From Pseudeuparius sepicola (Eukaryota; Arthropoda; Insecta; Coleoptera; Anthribidae): a stretch of 64,000 bases of DNA. The stretch covers positions 3,410,001 through 3,474,000 of the forward strand of contig OY987298.1 of NCBI GenBank assembly GCA_963920635.1, given 5' to 3'. Every line of letters starts with the position of its first letter. Within the stretch, counting starts at the first letter, position 1. Positions 1 through 11,942 of this stretch are shown here, one piece after another. Under the pieces are notes generated by a model. That model had not been told where the DNA came from, did not search any database, and saw only the letters and a list, made by a program, of their open reading frames with translations. A program made the translations under genes and the position numbers.

Positions 1-19
1 CATTAAATTTGCAATACTT

Positions 20-635
20 CTAGAGAAAAGAAGTGAAGTTTTGATTACGTAGCTTTGGCAACGGAAGATTTGACGCCATCATTGCACGACATAGGTCTCG
101 GTTAAAGATGTCTTTTTCATTTGGCTCCTTATTTTTGGACATTGGTTGGAAACATGGCGTTAATGTCGGTTGTGGCACATCTCCAGATTTCATCTTACTC
201 AATTTGGCAATATGAGTAGAAGTTTTCACATGTTGGTCTACTTGGAATTGTTTATCGCATGGAATCTGCAATGAAAGAAAAATTGAATTATTAATAGATA
301 CGTAGGTAGGAACTTCGATAGACATGTTAAACGAAAGTGTCGTGATTCCTGAGAGTCCCAATGGTGCGAAATCGGTTGATATAATATGTGTTATTTTTCT
401 AGATAAAAATATACATAGACAAACGAATAAAAAATATATGGGGTTCCATAATATAGGTATCCCAAGAAGAATTTAACTTTCGAACGATTTTGCACCATTG
501 GTTCACACTGTATATTGAATATTCAAAAACTATACTTACAATTTTAACGCACGCAGAACAGTAGACTTTTCCCATATCTATTCTTAGTTCTTTGTATGGC
601 TTAATCCACACTGACGCACTATTGACTTTGGGCAT
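20..635 (-). pseudogene. BED/CGGBP1-like zinc-finger gene, two exons, premature stop, runs off left edge
   Basis: Exon 1 runs from the ATG at 635 down to 540 and ends at a GTAAGT donor. Exon 2 starts at 265 after a TGCAG acceptor preceded by a pyrimidine tract; the join is in phase 0. The joined frame gives an N-terminal MPKV start, a CSAC zinc knuckle (C26-x2-C29) and, past the intron, a QHV-K-TSTH histidine pair. Together these form a BED-like C2-H2 finger of the type in CGGBP1-like and hAT-derived proteins. The exon-2 tail (FNRDLC-RAMMASNLPL-KL) resembles the conserved segment after this finger in those proteins, where a Glu usually follows the FL pair. Here that position is TAG (20-22), and the frame stays open beyond it to the window edge. 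It is a transposon-derived or domesticated DNA-binding gene carrying a nonsense change. The family call is moderately sure and comes from memory of the motif. Confidence 0.55.
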
Positions 636-690
636 TTTACTTAGTAGAATACAACAACTCCCAACACAAAACAAACACAAATCGAGACCG

Positions 691-1331
691 ACGTGATCAC
701 TTCAAAAGCAGAATCAGAAATAAAATGCAGAAATGGATTATCCTTCCTATATAAATATTTACCTATCTATAATTTATTCTGTCCTTTTCAATAATTGTAC
801 TTTATTAAATAGGTATAAATACCTACTTTATTCGTTTTCAGATCACCAGGATTAGTGCCCATAAAATTATAATTTATGATATTATTTTGGGAAAACCAGG
901 TACCTACCTACCTAGACACCGACCCCTGTTCCCAAAAATGAATGAAACGCCTGCCAAAGATTTAAATTACCTAAATTCTTTCAATTATGCACAATATGCC
1001 ATATTTTAAGGATATATGCAAGTATTTAAAAACATGCATATAATATGCTAAATATGAAAAATATGCGTGTTGCATATTTGGGATACTCTAGTAATATTTT
1101 TTTCAATAATAAATTCCAACACTGTATAGAAGATATAATTTGAATGTTATTTCGCAGATTTACTCTTGCCCGCTGATTAAGTTTTCTTCTAAAATTTATG
1201 AAACTTTTCTTCTAAAATTTATGAAAATACGCCATGTATACTTGTAAAATTAAATGGACAAAATAAACACACATTTTATATTATGTTGGATTTTATATTC
1301 GTTAACAGACACATTTATTTTTTCCACAGTA
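691..1331. other. AT-rich stretch, no gene seen
   Basis: No convincing coding frame. It contains short TACCTACC microrepeats near 900-912 and an AT-rich run of ATATGC/GCATAT words at 1000-1075. Confidence 0.5.
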
Positions 1332-2153
1332 TACAGGATGATTTTTTTAGGTCTACCACCGCCATTTTCTCGCTTATTTTACGCCCTACAAAAAAAGCGT
1401 AAGAAACAAAAATGTGGAAATTTTGGACAGCTAAGTGGTGCTGCAAAATAAATCGGCATCCATGGACAACTTGTCGCCCAATATTAAAAATACCTCAAAT
1501 TGAGCAAAACTATTAATAGCCGTGGAATGTTTATTTTAAGAGACAGAGGAAAACTGTTATATTGAAAATTGATGGCACTGAGAAGCTTTTTCCATGCACG
1601 TAGTCAGATGGTTTCAGCAAATTACACGGGGTCTTCGGCTCTCTTGAGGCCATGAAAGTTTTTTTGTTTATTTCTTATTAAGCGATTTTCTCGCTTATTT
1701 TAGGCCGCACAGAAAATACGTAAAAAAACAAAATATGGAAATTTGGATCAGCGAGGCGACTTTAAAAAGGGAATGGGCCTCCATGCCCAACTTTTCGCGG
1801 TGTACTAAAAAAACTGTAAATCGACAAAAATTTTCATGGTCTCAAGAGAGCCGAAGACCCTGTGTAATTTGCTGAAACTATCTGACTATGTGGATGGATA
1901 AAGCTTCTCAGTGCCATCAATTTTCAATATAAAAGTTTTTCTCTGTCTCTTAAAATAAACATTCCACGGCTATTAATAGTTTTACTCAATTTGAGGTTTT
2001 TTTAATATTGCGCGACAAGTTGGCCATGGATGCCGATTTCTTTTGCAGCACCACTTAGCTGTCCAAAATTGCCACATTTTTGTTTCTACGCTTTTTTTGT
2101 AGGGCAAAATAAGCGAGAAAATCGCTGTGGTAGACCTAAAAAATCATCCTGTA
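1332..2153. mobile_element. Fold-back (long-TIR) non-autonomous transposon, TA target site
   Basis: The ends read TACAGGATGATTTTTTTAGG and its near-exact reverse complement, with TA on both sides (1330-1331 and 2154-2155). The two arms, roughly 350 bp each, are inverted copies through nearly the whole length, leaving a short loop near 1690-1800. A second copy lies at 12825-13643 with the same arms and loop. TA duplication and a TACAGGG-like terminus fit non-autonomous Tc1/mariner-superfamily elements. Small frames here, including the one at 1254-1451, are by-products of the repeat and not genes. Confidence 0.8.
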
Positions 2154-2738
2154 TAGGTACTGTATAAGCAAGTCATATAACTTCTAAGTTTATTTAAAGT
2201 GTTCCAGTTTATTTAAAGTCTTCCAGCCACTTTTCCGATCGTCGCCGAAGTTTGTCGCGATCAACGTGTAATTTCTTTGGATTCGGTCTTAAATATTGCT
2301 CTGAAACGACTTGAGAAAATAAAAACTGATCCCCGAAAGTTGAAAGATCAAAGCAGCTAACTAATTCTGTTTATTCGTGGGAAAATTTGCGTCTTTAAAC
2401 TTTCCCCAGCTTAAACTTGTTCGAAGTCGAGGTCTTCTGAAATGAATTTGCTCGTTGATAAACATAAATCGACAAATTTAAGTTAAGTAAATTTGAAGTA
2501 GGTACACAGTGTCTCCCCGGATGGAGAGGTCTATTTTTACTTTTCGACATACCTACTCAAATTTAAAATTTTAATTAAATACTGCAAAATTATTAACAAC
2601 GATTTAAATGCATCAAGTTGTTAAATATAATTAAAGTTTTCAGGTGCATATTTTATATTAATAAAAAATATCTCGTAATTTAAGAGAATGACTATTGTTT
2701 TTAAGAAAATAAACTACTTTTGCAGTATACATTAAATA
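2154..2738. other. No recognisable feature
   Basis: AT-rich sequence with no open frame of note, no tRNA-like fold and no repeat shared with the rest of the window that I could see. Confidence 0.4.
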
Positions 2739-3475
2739 TACAGGGCACCTCACCAATGCCGATGAGTGCTGCTCAACTAAAATATTTTGGTGAATCTGGC
2801 ACTTCCGGTTATACCGGAAGTCGATATCAACTTTCGTATCTCAAATGGAACAAAAATGACAGGTGCAGACCTAAAGTCAATTAGCAATTTATACGAGCAA
2901 ACCGCGAAATTTCAAAACGAATTTTTGGCATCGAGTAACAGAAGCCCTGGCCTAGTGATCTCTGCTGAAAAATAAATCCGTTCTTATACAGGCTGTTCAC
3001 AAAATATGAATAAAAATAATTACATTCAAAATGTGCTTAAATCTCGAAATTTTCAAATGAAAACCCCCTTTTTTTTAATGCGATCTTATTCACCACTAAA
3101 AATGATGACAACTTTGTGTAAGGTTTCCTATACCTAAATGCAGTAATTTTCGATTAATTTACGAAAAACCCACTTTTCGCCCATAAAATGCGGGGTTTGC
3201 TTAACGCTTGGAAAATCATATTAGACGTGGACGCTTAAAAGACAATCGCGGCTGAGGAAATGTCACTTGGTTTATAAATTATTGTCAACAATAATGCCGG
3301 CGCGCTTAAATTACACAAACAAAGATTATGTATCGCACGTTCTTGATATTACTTCGTTGCATTCTCCGTAGATAATAAACAAATTTAAATAATCTTCGTT
3401 TGTGTAATTTTACCGCGCCGGCATTATTGTTGACAATAATTTATAAACCAAGTGACATTTTCTCAGCCTCATTGG
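2739..3475. mobile_element. Degraded copy of the Tc1/mariner-like fold-back family
   Basis: It begins TACAGGGC and joins directly to the CACCTCACCAATGCCGATG block that is internal in the fuller copy (14567-35324), so the outer part of the terminal repeat is deleted. It then follows the family through the CCGGTTATACCGGAAGT palindrome, the AACCGCGAAATTTC block and the GTCAACAATAATGCCGGCGC arm. The latter recurs inverted at 3410-3470. The frame at 2787-2975 is a by-product of this repeat. A transposase helix-turn-helix relic follows at 3548-3769. Confidence 0.65.
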
Positions 3476-3547
3476 TAATTTTATCTGTAATTCTTCGCAA
3501 AACTGAACTCTACGGTCGGGATCGTCTTCCATAAGTTCCTGACGGAT

Positions 3548-3769
3548 CTAAATTTTGTAGGGATGAAATTTGTGCAATTTTAAAACTGACTGATAAGAAA
3601 GTCCAGTTGCAGCTGCTGTCTGACGAATGGAGGTAGTAGGATTCATTGCATTTTCTTGAAGTACCCTGGGCTCTGTCCTTTTCTTGTTTTCTCTCCCGTC
3701 ATTTTCAACTTTATGACCAGTTTTCGGATGTACATACGTGTCTAACATGTCTTTCTGGATATCTTGCAT
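3548..3769 (-). pseudogene. Tc1/mariner-type transposase N-terminal HTH fragment
   Basis: The 73-codon frame contains RVLQENAMNPTTSIRQTAAA followed by TGLSYQSVLKLHKFHPYKI. This is the paired-like helix-turn-helix pattern (NP-T-S-R--A---GLS---V---L---HPY) seen at the N-terminus of IS630/Tc1/mariner-superfamily transposases of insects. There is no DDE catalytic domain behind it. It abuts a fold-back of the family whose fuller copy carries a transposase C-terminus at 34273-34536, so it is probably the decayed N-terminal half of the same transposase. Confidence 0.55.
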
Positions 3770-3829
3770 TAAAAGTATTAGCTGTTCTCAATGCACATTT
3801 AGCTTCTTGCCCGTAGATAAAAATCATTT

Positions 3830-5111
3830 TAACCCTCTCGGCTACAGTGTAAACCATGATAACAGGAAAATATTGAATATACTTTGGCAAAATCTACTAT
3901 GAAAATGAAGGCCAGTCCCAAAGTAAATTTATTTTATGTCCACTATGGAAGTATCCAGGTTAAGTAGCTAGTAAAATTATTTATCAAGTAGGTATTGTCC
4001 AGCTAATTTAATATAAATAAATTGTAATTTCTTATTGTACTTCGGAAATTTTTTTTTATTTCAACGCCTAATTTAAATGTGGTTTTAAAATATTATTAGG
4101 TAGGTAAGCAAGCACTTTATCTGTGCCAATTTAATTTGGAATTTGTATTATTAATTTGTATACGAGTGAAAATAAGGCCTATGTAGCATAAATTGCAAGA
4201 TCTCGAGTCCAAAGTCGAGATCTCGACTTTAAAGTCGAGATCTAGGAATAAAATATAAAGTGGTCCTTCTACATCTTCCACTGTAAACTTCAATCTCTAC
4301 TTTGTGCGTAACTCAAAAGTGCAACTTTTTGAGATACCATAGTCTTCTTTGGAGGTGTCGACTTGATATCTCATGCGATAAACTGCTTGGCTTGGACACA
4401 ACTTCGTTGAAAAATTGTAAATTCGGACAAATTGCGTTTTGCAAGTCTACTCCTCGATTCTCGCTTATAGTGTAGTCGATCTGGGGACATGCTGTATTAT
4501 TCAATAACGCCCCACCATGCCCAGTGGGAAGCTTTCACTTTATTTCGTGGCTTTTCGCCGAAAGCTGTGATTAAAAACCGATTAGGGCCCGTTTTTTGTG
4601 TCATTATTGGTCTCCCCCTGCCGCTAGCTTATTATGGCAATATGCGGCAGATGTTCGCCCCCGTTTTTTAGGATGCCGGTAGAAGTACAAAGTTTGGGAG
4701 GAGAATGAGAATATCCAGACGTTGTGGAAGAGACGGGCGTTTTAGTTATAAATATACGGTTTGGTAGTAATAAAAATAACATTGCGAATTTCTATTATGT
4801 ATACTAAAGTCGCGTTTTATCTAATGTTACTGAATTTTGAATATTTTTGTCGATTTACTTCTAAGCCGAATATATGTTTCACATTGAATTCCCTTTAAAA
4901 CCTCAATAAATATGAAAATATTAGGATGTGGACTATTAAATAATCTACTCAATCGAGCATGGAAAGAGTTACATGAATTAGTAGTCCTGTTAGTAACTAC
5001 AAAACTCGGCCCATATTTGCGAAGGAAACGTTGCCTCTTCGGATATTAAATTTTCTATCACGTAGTCTCAAAACTCGGTAACTTTTTGGTCATCAGGAAG
5101 TGCTGCCATCA
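3830..5111. other. No gene recognised; contains a tandem palindrome
   Basis: No supported coding region. Apart from the palindrome at 4200-4243 it looks like unique AT-rich sequence, with a slightly GC-richer patch at 4500-4740 that has no matching copy elsewhere in the window. Confidence 0.4.
4200..4243. repeat. Overlapping perfect palindromes (AAAGTCGAGATCTCGACTTT)
   Basis: 4211-4230 is a perfect 20-bp palindrome. It overlaps a second perfect 20-bp palindrome (TCTCGACTTTAAAGTCGAGA) at 4221-4240, so the GTCGAGA/TCTCGAC arms alternate in a chain. It could be a binding site for a dimeric factor, a cruciform former, or a transposon relic. Confidence 0.7.
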
Positions 5112-6482
5112 TACAGGGCGTTTCTAAATTGTGGTGCCAACATAATATGACAGGTAGAAAATGTCCTTTTGAACAAAAAGTTTGTTTCCTACAAACATGG
5201 GTCCGAAAATGCATACTAAGAAAGATACAGGGTGATAAAAGTACAGTTTGAAAAACATATTTTTTATTATACTTCTTTGAAAACACCTTATTTTCATCTG
5301 TTTTAGCAATAATGAAAGATGGGGTTATGGGGTTTTCGGCTTTAAAATAGAAATATACAGCAAAGTGTTTATTTTTTGTCAATTAAATTTATTATAATAT
5401 GCCGATAAAATGTTTTAAGTTTCCGTTTTCAAAGAAGTATAATAAAAAAATATCGTTCATTACACGTCCAGAAATAGATTTTTCCGTGTTTGCATGATTT
5501 GTCACGCGCGCACGGAAAAATCTTTATTTCCAGACTCGTAATGAAATATACTATTTCGCAAAAACTTCTACAGAAGTTACGCAATTTAAATGAAACTTTG
5601 TGCAGTCCTTTAGTCGCTGAAGCGAACAATTTCCCATGGTTCGTCATTTTAGTGCATCTGTTCATTTTACAACAAAAGTGTACTTTTGTTCCATTGCGAT
5701 AAAATCAACCGTTTGCGTTGAAATTGGCAAAATGTGCCTTAAAACAAATAATGTTGACTCCAAATCTGAAAAATAAAATTGTCGCTTACCGCATTTAAAC
5801 GTTACAGATGAATTGTACGTTCAAAACTAAGAAAAAATGCCTAATAGGCATTGAGTAAAACATCATTACTTTTCTTGAAATAGGGTGTCACAATTTTGTC
5901 GAGCTCAATCTGTTCCATTTTGAAAGCGAACAATTTTTGGTACATTGTTCATAGGGAATTTTTTGTTACTTTAAATGGTACGATTATTATTTTGTAAAAT
6001 TTGAAAGCGGCAGTTGATAATTTTATTTTTCGAACTTTGGAGTCGGCAGGTGTTTTGGGGCACATTTTACCAATTTCAACACAAATGGTTGATTTTATCG
6101 CAATGGCACACGAGTACACTTTTGTGGCAAAATTAAAAGACACTAAAATGTTGAACCTGCAAGACCAAAAAGATAACCTCAAAAAAGTTATGAGTATACC
6201 TACATAGACAACCCATTGTGCTACCCCGCCCTTCCACCTCTGGGCTATGGCAATAAATTGCTTTCACACTTCAGCGACTAAAGGACTGCACCAAGTTTCA
6301 TCTAAGTTGCATAACTTCTGTAGAAGTTTTTGCGAAAAGTATTTTTAAACTGTACTTTTGTTACTCTGTAACTTTTTTATTATGCATTTTCGGACGCATG
6401 TTTATAGCAAACTTTTTGTTAAAAATTACATTTTATACCTGTCATATTACGTTGGCACCTTAATTTAGAAACACCCTGCGTA
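5112..6482. mobile_element. Fold-back transposon carrying a single copy of the 288-bp satellite unit
   Basis: The ends are inverted: TACAGGGCGTTTCTAAATT at the left and AATTTAGAAACACCCTGCG at the right. Sub-terminal arms (GTGGTGCCAACATAATATG, ACTTCTACAGAAGTT, AAGTTATGAGTATA) match the element at 43071-49928. The interior has one copy of the unit that is expanded 17-fold there (here 5857-6133). A separate repeat around 5260-5560, shared with 58256-58465, is embedded in the left half. No transposase is present. Confidence 0.7.
5857..6133 (+). repeat. Solitary ancestral-type copy of the 288-bp unit
   Basis: It follows the satellite unit in order: AAAACATCA, ATAGGGTGTCA, TTGTCGAGCTCAATC, AGCGAACAATTTTTG, ACATTGTTCAT, AATTTGAAAGCGG, TTTTGGGGCACATTTT, TTGATTTTATCG and the CAAAA end. 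It diverges by scattered substitutions and small indels and is flanked by unexpanded element sequence on both sides. Confidence 0.75.
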
Positions 6483-6519
6483 ATTGGTATTAACACTTAT
6501 ATTTTAATTTAGTTCATAA

Positions 6520-7276
6520 TGGACCGGGAGATAGTGACAGATTTTTCGACGTGATTTTACTCAGTATGCCTTGCAAAGGGCATTATGTGGCACATATTCT
6601 CACAATAATAAGGTATGAATCAGAGAGTCATCCTGGGTTCTTCATGTGAAGAACTGAGTTTTCAATTATTCGAAAAATATGCGTTTTGATATGATTTTAT
6701 ACCGGCTGCCATGTGTTTTATAATGAAGTTCAAATAGAAAATTCCTCGGAAAACCATAGGCCATACCGTTAGGGTGGGTCCAAAGGGCTGTTATTGCCAC
6801 GTAATCTTGTATTTTAATAATTAACTCGAATAACTCGTTTAAATGATTAAATAACATTCAATTTAAACAGTACTTGGACATGCGCACAAGGTATGCCATC
6901 CTTTTTTCAGCATTTTCATAATAAGAACTTGCATACTTCTCATCGGCAGCCTGTTCAGAAACGTTGAAAAATTAATTATTAAAATACAAGTTCACGTGAC
7001 AATATTAGCCCTTTGGGCCTACGCTAACGGTATGCTTTTGGTTTTCCGAGGAATTTTCTATGTTGAACTTCATTATAAAGCACATGGCAGCCTGCATAAA
7101 ATCATATCAAAACGCATATTTTTCGAATAATTGAAAACTCCGTTTTTCACATGAAGAACCCAGGATGACTCTCTGATTCATACCTTATTATGGTGAGAAT
7201 ATGTGCCACATAATGCCCTTTGCAAGGCATACTGATCAAAATCACGTCCAAAAATCTGTCACTATCTCCCGGTCTA
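6520..7276. mobile_element. PIF/Harbinger-like MITE with long inverted arms
   Basis: The left end TGGACCGGGAGATAGTGACA and right end TGTCACTATCTCCCGGTCTA are inverted copies. Inverted similarity continues for roughly 300 bp per arm (GGCATTATGTGGCACATATT, AACCCAGGATGACTCTC and others). TAA flanks both sides (6517-6519 and 7277-7279), a 3-bp TWA duplication typical of PIF/Harbinger. Part of the loop recurs at 11943-12220, and the element at 39786-40262 shares the GACCG...GATAGTGACAGATTT terminus. Confidence 0.7.
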
Positions 7277-7279
7277 TAA

Positions 7280-8403
7280 TAAAGTATCACGTTCCATCCA
7301 TAAATATGCCTTTTATTAATAAAAATAAAATATACCTAACTTATGGAAAATTTCCACAGCGGTACTGGCTTTGTTGAATTGTGTAAACTGTCAAATCTCT
7401 ATTTAAAATATTCTCGTAATAACTGTTTTGAATTTTCCATGGCAATTTTGATTTTCACCTAGATTCAATAATTCAAGTTTAAACCAGAAAAATTCGTAGA
7501 TTTCGAAAACCGAAAAATATACAGGGTGTACTATCTAAAATACATAAATGGCAAAGTATGTAGTTCCTTTACAATTCGCACGACAAGCTTTTTGATTTAC
7601 AAAAGCTTGACACAATTTGGCATTGAATTATCTCAACAAAATCCTTAACTTATTTTGTTAGTTTTAGTACATGGTTTAAATAAAAGCTTGTTTTAAAAAA
7701 GTTTTTTTTTATTTTTTCATAATTCATTCGTCGAAGATAATAGAAGCAGCGTTCCCCGATTGCATACCGTTATTACAAGCCGCAAATCCCCGTTTTCCTG
7801 TTTGGCTCATCTCGTCGTCTTCTCGTTTCAACGCCGCCTTAATAAACCCACTTTTTTAATCAAAAATACCCCCGAGCGTAAAATCTGCACCCCTGCTTCA
7901 TATCAACCCCAACCATCTGCCGCCGCCGGTAATAATGACATAAAAACATCCTTCCCTAATGCTTTTTTAATAACAGGGGCTTGTCCCTGGAAAAAAGTTT
8001 TTAGGCGGGCCTAACTGCTACCCTGCTACTTAAGGGGATGGCCCAGTAATTTTTGACGATATTATGCGTGGACTATTTCCACTTTAAAAAGATATACTTC
8101 TTTTGCTTAACTCCACACACCAAAACAATGTTTTTTTTTGCACTCGACGGGGCCGTAGGGGATTGGTCCCTTCCAAACCAAATTTACATTTTGAAATTTG
8201 CAGGCTTTCATAAGAGTCTAATAATCTCCTATCAGGTAGATACTTAAGTAATTTTAAATTTTCGCTTGTTACTCTATGATTATTTCTCAGGAAACCGTAG
8301 CCATTATCTTAATCTTTCGATAAAGCTGAAACAGATCTCTTAAACAAAGGTTTAAATTTTGCATTACCACCAAACAATAATTTTGATATAATTACTAATA
8401 TTA
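7280..8403. other. No gene recognised
   Basis: AT-rich with a poly-T run near 7698-7720 and a more balanced segment at 7750-8010. The frame at 7760-8014 shows no recognisable domain and no supporting signal. Nothing else is supported. Confidence 0.4.
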
Positions 8404-9593
8404 TACACAGGGTGATTCAGTTTTATTCTGCAACACTTCAACAGGTGATAGAAAACCAAAAAATAACCGCACTTTTCTTTGTAAACTATATCACTTTAAA
8501 GCCTCATAAAAAAGTTACAGGGGGTTAAATTTGTAAGAAATATGTGGAATTTATTAAATATTTTACAAACTAGTTGAGTTGAGATATTTAAGTCATATTT
8601 GGTTTACGTTATAACGGCATGGGTTAGCATAAAACCTGTTAATATCAAACACCTTGAACAGCCAGTGGCTTAGAAGAGGTTAATTAGTATAATTGTTTTT
8701 TTTTTAAAAAAAGAACCTCCTTGTATAGCAATAAAATGTATTCAATTTCTTATGTAAATTTTAATCGTAAACAAAAACGTCCTCTCGGCATTTTTTCATA
8801 TGTGTCATGGTTTCATAGCAAATTTGATTTTTTCGTATTATTTCGGGGTACTTCTGAAAAATTAACTTAAAACTTCGCTCCATAAGTAACATTCAAAATA
8901 GAAAAAAATGTGTTTTTTACTTTAAAAACTGTAACATTTCCCAATAAACTTACCCATTCAAGGTTTTACTTTTCAAGATACAGAGCGTAACATTAATTGT
9001 ATCTTCCTTAAATGTTTTAGACCCTGTCTCTTCAAAAGTATAGCCTTAAATAGGTAAATTTATTGGAAAAAATTACTTTATTTCAAGTAGCAAACACATT
9101 ATTTCTACTTTAAGTGTTACTTGTGGAGCAAATTTTTTAGATAATTTTTCAGAAATACCCCGAAATAATACGAAAAATCAAATTTGCCACGAAACCATGA
9201 CACATACAAAAAATTACCAGGAGGGCATTTTTGTTTAAAATTAAAATTTACATAAGAAATTGAATAGGTACATTTTATTGCTATACAAGGTGGTTCTTTT
9301 TTCTAAAAACAATTATACTAATTACCTATTTCTACGCCACTGGTTGTTCAAGGTATTTGATATTAACAGGTTTTATGCTAACCCATGCCATTATAACGTG
9401 TACCAAATAGGACTTAAATATCTCAACTAGTTTGGTAAATATTCAATAAAGTGCACATATTTCTTAAAACTTTAACACCCTGTAACTTTTTAATAAGGCC
9501 TTAAAATTATATAGTTTATAAAAGATAGTGCGGTTGGTTGGTTTTCTATCACCTGTTGAACTGTCGCAGAATAAGATTGAATCACCCTGTATA
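8404..9593. mobile_element. Fold-back transposon (TACAGGGTGATTC family)
   Basis: The left end (ACACAGGGTGATTCAGTTTT) and right end (GATTGAATCACCCTGTATA) are inverted. The inversion extends through most of the 1.19 kb, including CACTTCAACAGGTGATAGAA, AACCTGTTAATATCAAA and AATACGAAAAATC blocks on both arms. There is no coding frame. It is a non-autonomous long-TIR element of the TA-target type. Confidence 0.75.
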
Positions 9594-10005
9594 ACGGCCA
9601 TCAGAAGTCAAAACATAAAAATAACATTATGATTATTAGGAGATTAAGAAAGAAAGTTGTTTTTTATTTAAAATCCCACAAAGGTAATAAGGTTGTTATC
9701 TGGATAAAACTGATTATTTTCAATGAATGGATAAACAACTATAGTCAAAACCGGTCCTTACAAGAAAATTACAAAAAGCCCTTTACAAAAATCTAGTAAC
9801 AACATTAAACACGACTTTGTTGTTTTTGATACGAAACGTGCCAATATTGATGATTTTCTTAAAAAGTTGAATATTCGCTTCCTTACCATTAAGTTAACTT
9901 ATATATACCGTTTGCGCATGTCCATAGAATAAATCGTTTCTGGACCAACACTATATTAAAGACCTGCGCCTATAGTGTGCATAGCGCTGTTTCAAGCGAT
10001 CGCCG
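9594..10005. other. No recognisable feature
   Basis: Apparently unique sequence between a fold-back element and a hAT-like element. No open frame or shared repeat was seen. Confidence 0.4.
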
Positions 10006-11157
10006 CACGGGCGTAGCCAGGATTTAGTTTTGGGGGGGGGGGGTTTAGTTTGAGAAGTAAATAAAACAACAAAAATATACTTACATGAAATTTAATATCT
10101 ATATATTCATCCGAAAAACTACGACATATTTATAAAGTTCTTAACTTTAAATGAAATGGATAAATTAATTTCGTTCCTCTGCGCTAAATCTAAAACCATT
10201 AAAGAAGAAATCTTCGGCTTTTTCTTTTAAATATATCCACTACTTCATCTGCATGAATTTCTGTTCCATAGTGAATGTTCATTAGAGCCAAACCATTAAG
10301 TCTGTTTTCACTTGTAGTGTTTCGTAAATAGTTTTTCAGTCTCCTTAGGCTCGAGAAAGACCTTTCTGGGGTAGCAGTGGATACAGGAATGGTAGCCAAG
10401 ATTTGTAGTAATGTGTAAATATTAGGATAAAGGTTTTTATCGCACATATCTAGGCATTCCAAACTAGATTTCGGGGTAGGCAGTCTTCTTATCAGCATGC
10501 AAGGTAGCTGAAGCTTTGATAGCTAAATCCAAATTTGTTTCTTTATTAGAAACCCCTTGACCTTGACTACACCACTTTTTCCAGTAGTCCATACTTTTAA
10601 GTTTATCACCCTTCCTTTTTTTCCCCTCCATTTTTCGACAGTAATAATGATTCACGTATCTATCCTTAACAAGGTCATCGAATAACAGCGCACTAAAATT
10701 ACTCACTTACACGGTACACTTAATTCTCTTCACTATTCGTTCACCACTTTTCACTTTTATTCGCTTCGAGTTCGCATGGAACAATACTGCCGTAAGCGCG
10801 GTCACGCGCCGCGGCGCCGCTTATATAACAGCCCAGTAGCCGTCCAGAAACTTCCAGGAACTTCCACAAAGTTCCGCTCATTTCGACCTAGGGGCGTGGC
10901 GAATAATCGAGAAACAACGCAAAGTGTCCCTACAATACAAAATAGTTCGGCTGCAACTGCGTCTGCCTCTCGTCAAAAGATGGCGCTAGGCGCAAAGATG
11001 GCGCTAGGCGCTACTATTACTACATAATATATTCAAACGTAATAATAAGTTAACTCTTCACTCCTCGTATTTTTTCGGTATAATATTAGGTACTATTTTG
11101 CTTATTTCGGGGAGGGGGGGTTGAACCCCCGAAACCCCCCCCTTGGCTACGCCCGTA
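10006..11157 (-). mobile_element. hAT-like internally deleted transposon, copy A
   Basis: The ends are CACGGGCGTAGCCAGGA (left) and TTGGCTACGCCCGT (right), each next to a homopolymer run of G or C. The length is close to copies B (41793-42890) and C (43483-44615). The flanks share only about 6 of 8 bases, so the 8-bp duplication has decayed or an end base was lost. The interior holds two separated transposase pieces on the minus strand. It is older than B and C. Confidence 0.75.
10199..10631 (-). pseudogene. hAT transposase remnant: N-terminal piece plus C-terminal dimerisation region
   Basis: An N-terminal piece starts at the ATG at 10631 (MEGKKRKGD, YWKKWCSQGQG). A second, overlapping frame (10199-10498) contains ILATIPVSTATPERSFSSLR, LRNTTSENRLNGLALMNIH. 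That is the hAT C-terminal dimerisation motif (P-S-A--ERSFS-L---K--LR--M---RL--L-L). The catalytic domain between them is missing and the two frames are out of register. Relatives include ZMYM1-type hAT proteins. It should not be an active transposase. Confidence 0.75.
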
Positions 11158-11942
11158 TCGCTCCACTGGCGCCACATGACGAAACAAATTTACACGGTGG
11201 TTTTAGTTGCAGAATCTTTTATAAAATAAAAACATGCAAATGTGTCTGTTACAACGAATTTAATATCCAAAATAAATAAATAAATATTTGTTTGTTATGT
11301 CCCTCTAATTTGACAAGTTCACATGGCATATTTCCATACATTTTCTTAAGAAAAGCGAATCTAAAAAGCAAGCAAGAGTAGGTATTTGGTACTTTTTGGT
11401 TTGAAATGAAGTCCATGGCTAGTTGTAATGTAAGTAAGCATAAAACGCATTAGATTTTTCAGTTTCCTCTTTATATGGAGGACTATTGGTTCGCTTTGCA
11501 GCTATAAACAAAATTTTCTATTTTCATTCTTGTATATACGTTACAAAATACTCTTCCTTAACAATATCCAGAATTTTCGCTTCTTCAGCTGGTTGATTAG
11601 ATCATCCCATAAATCCAAAATAGTGTTTATTCTTCTACAACTCACCTAATGGTCTGTGCATGGAAATTTCATGTCATCATAAACAAATCTACCTATAAAA
11701 GCTGTGTTAATAGGATAAAAATGCTAAATACTGGACACAAAGAAGGAAAATCGTAATAAAGCTGGATATTTAAAATTTGCGCCATTTTAAACGTCAGTAA
11801 CTGACATACCAACTACCACAGAATATCCCCCTAGAACCAATAATAATTCGCCATTTTTTTCGTCGAAAGGCGACACCCCAGTCCGTAAGCAACAATGAAA
11901 TATGACGTCGTGTTGGGGTTTTTAATATAGTGTCGGTCCAGA
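11158..11942. other. No gene recognised
   Basis: AT-rich sequence with no supported frame and no clear repeat relation in the window. Confidence 0.4.

Noticed and set aside
10776..11027. 83-codon frame beside the hAT remnant (also 42527-42772 and 43601-43846)
   Set aside because: It is upstream of, and opposite to, the transposase remnant and corresponds to the 5' untranslated/promoter part of the hAT element. Conservation is explained by element copying.
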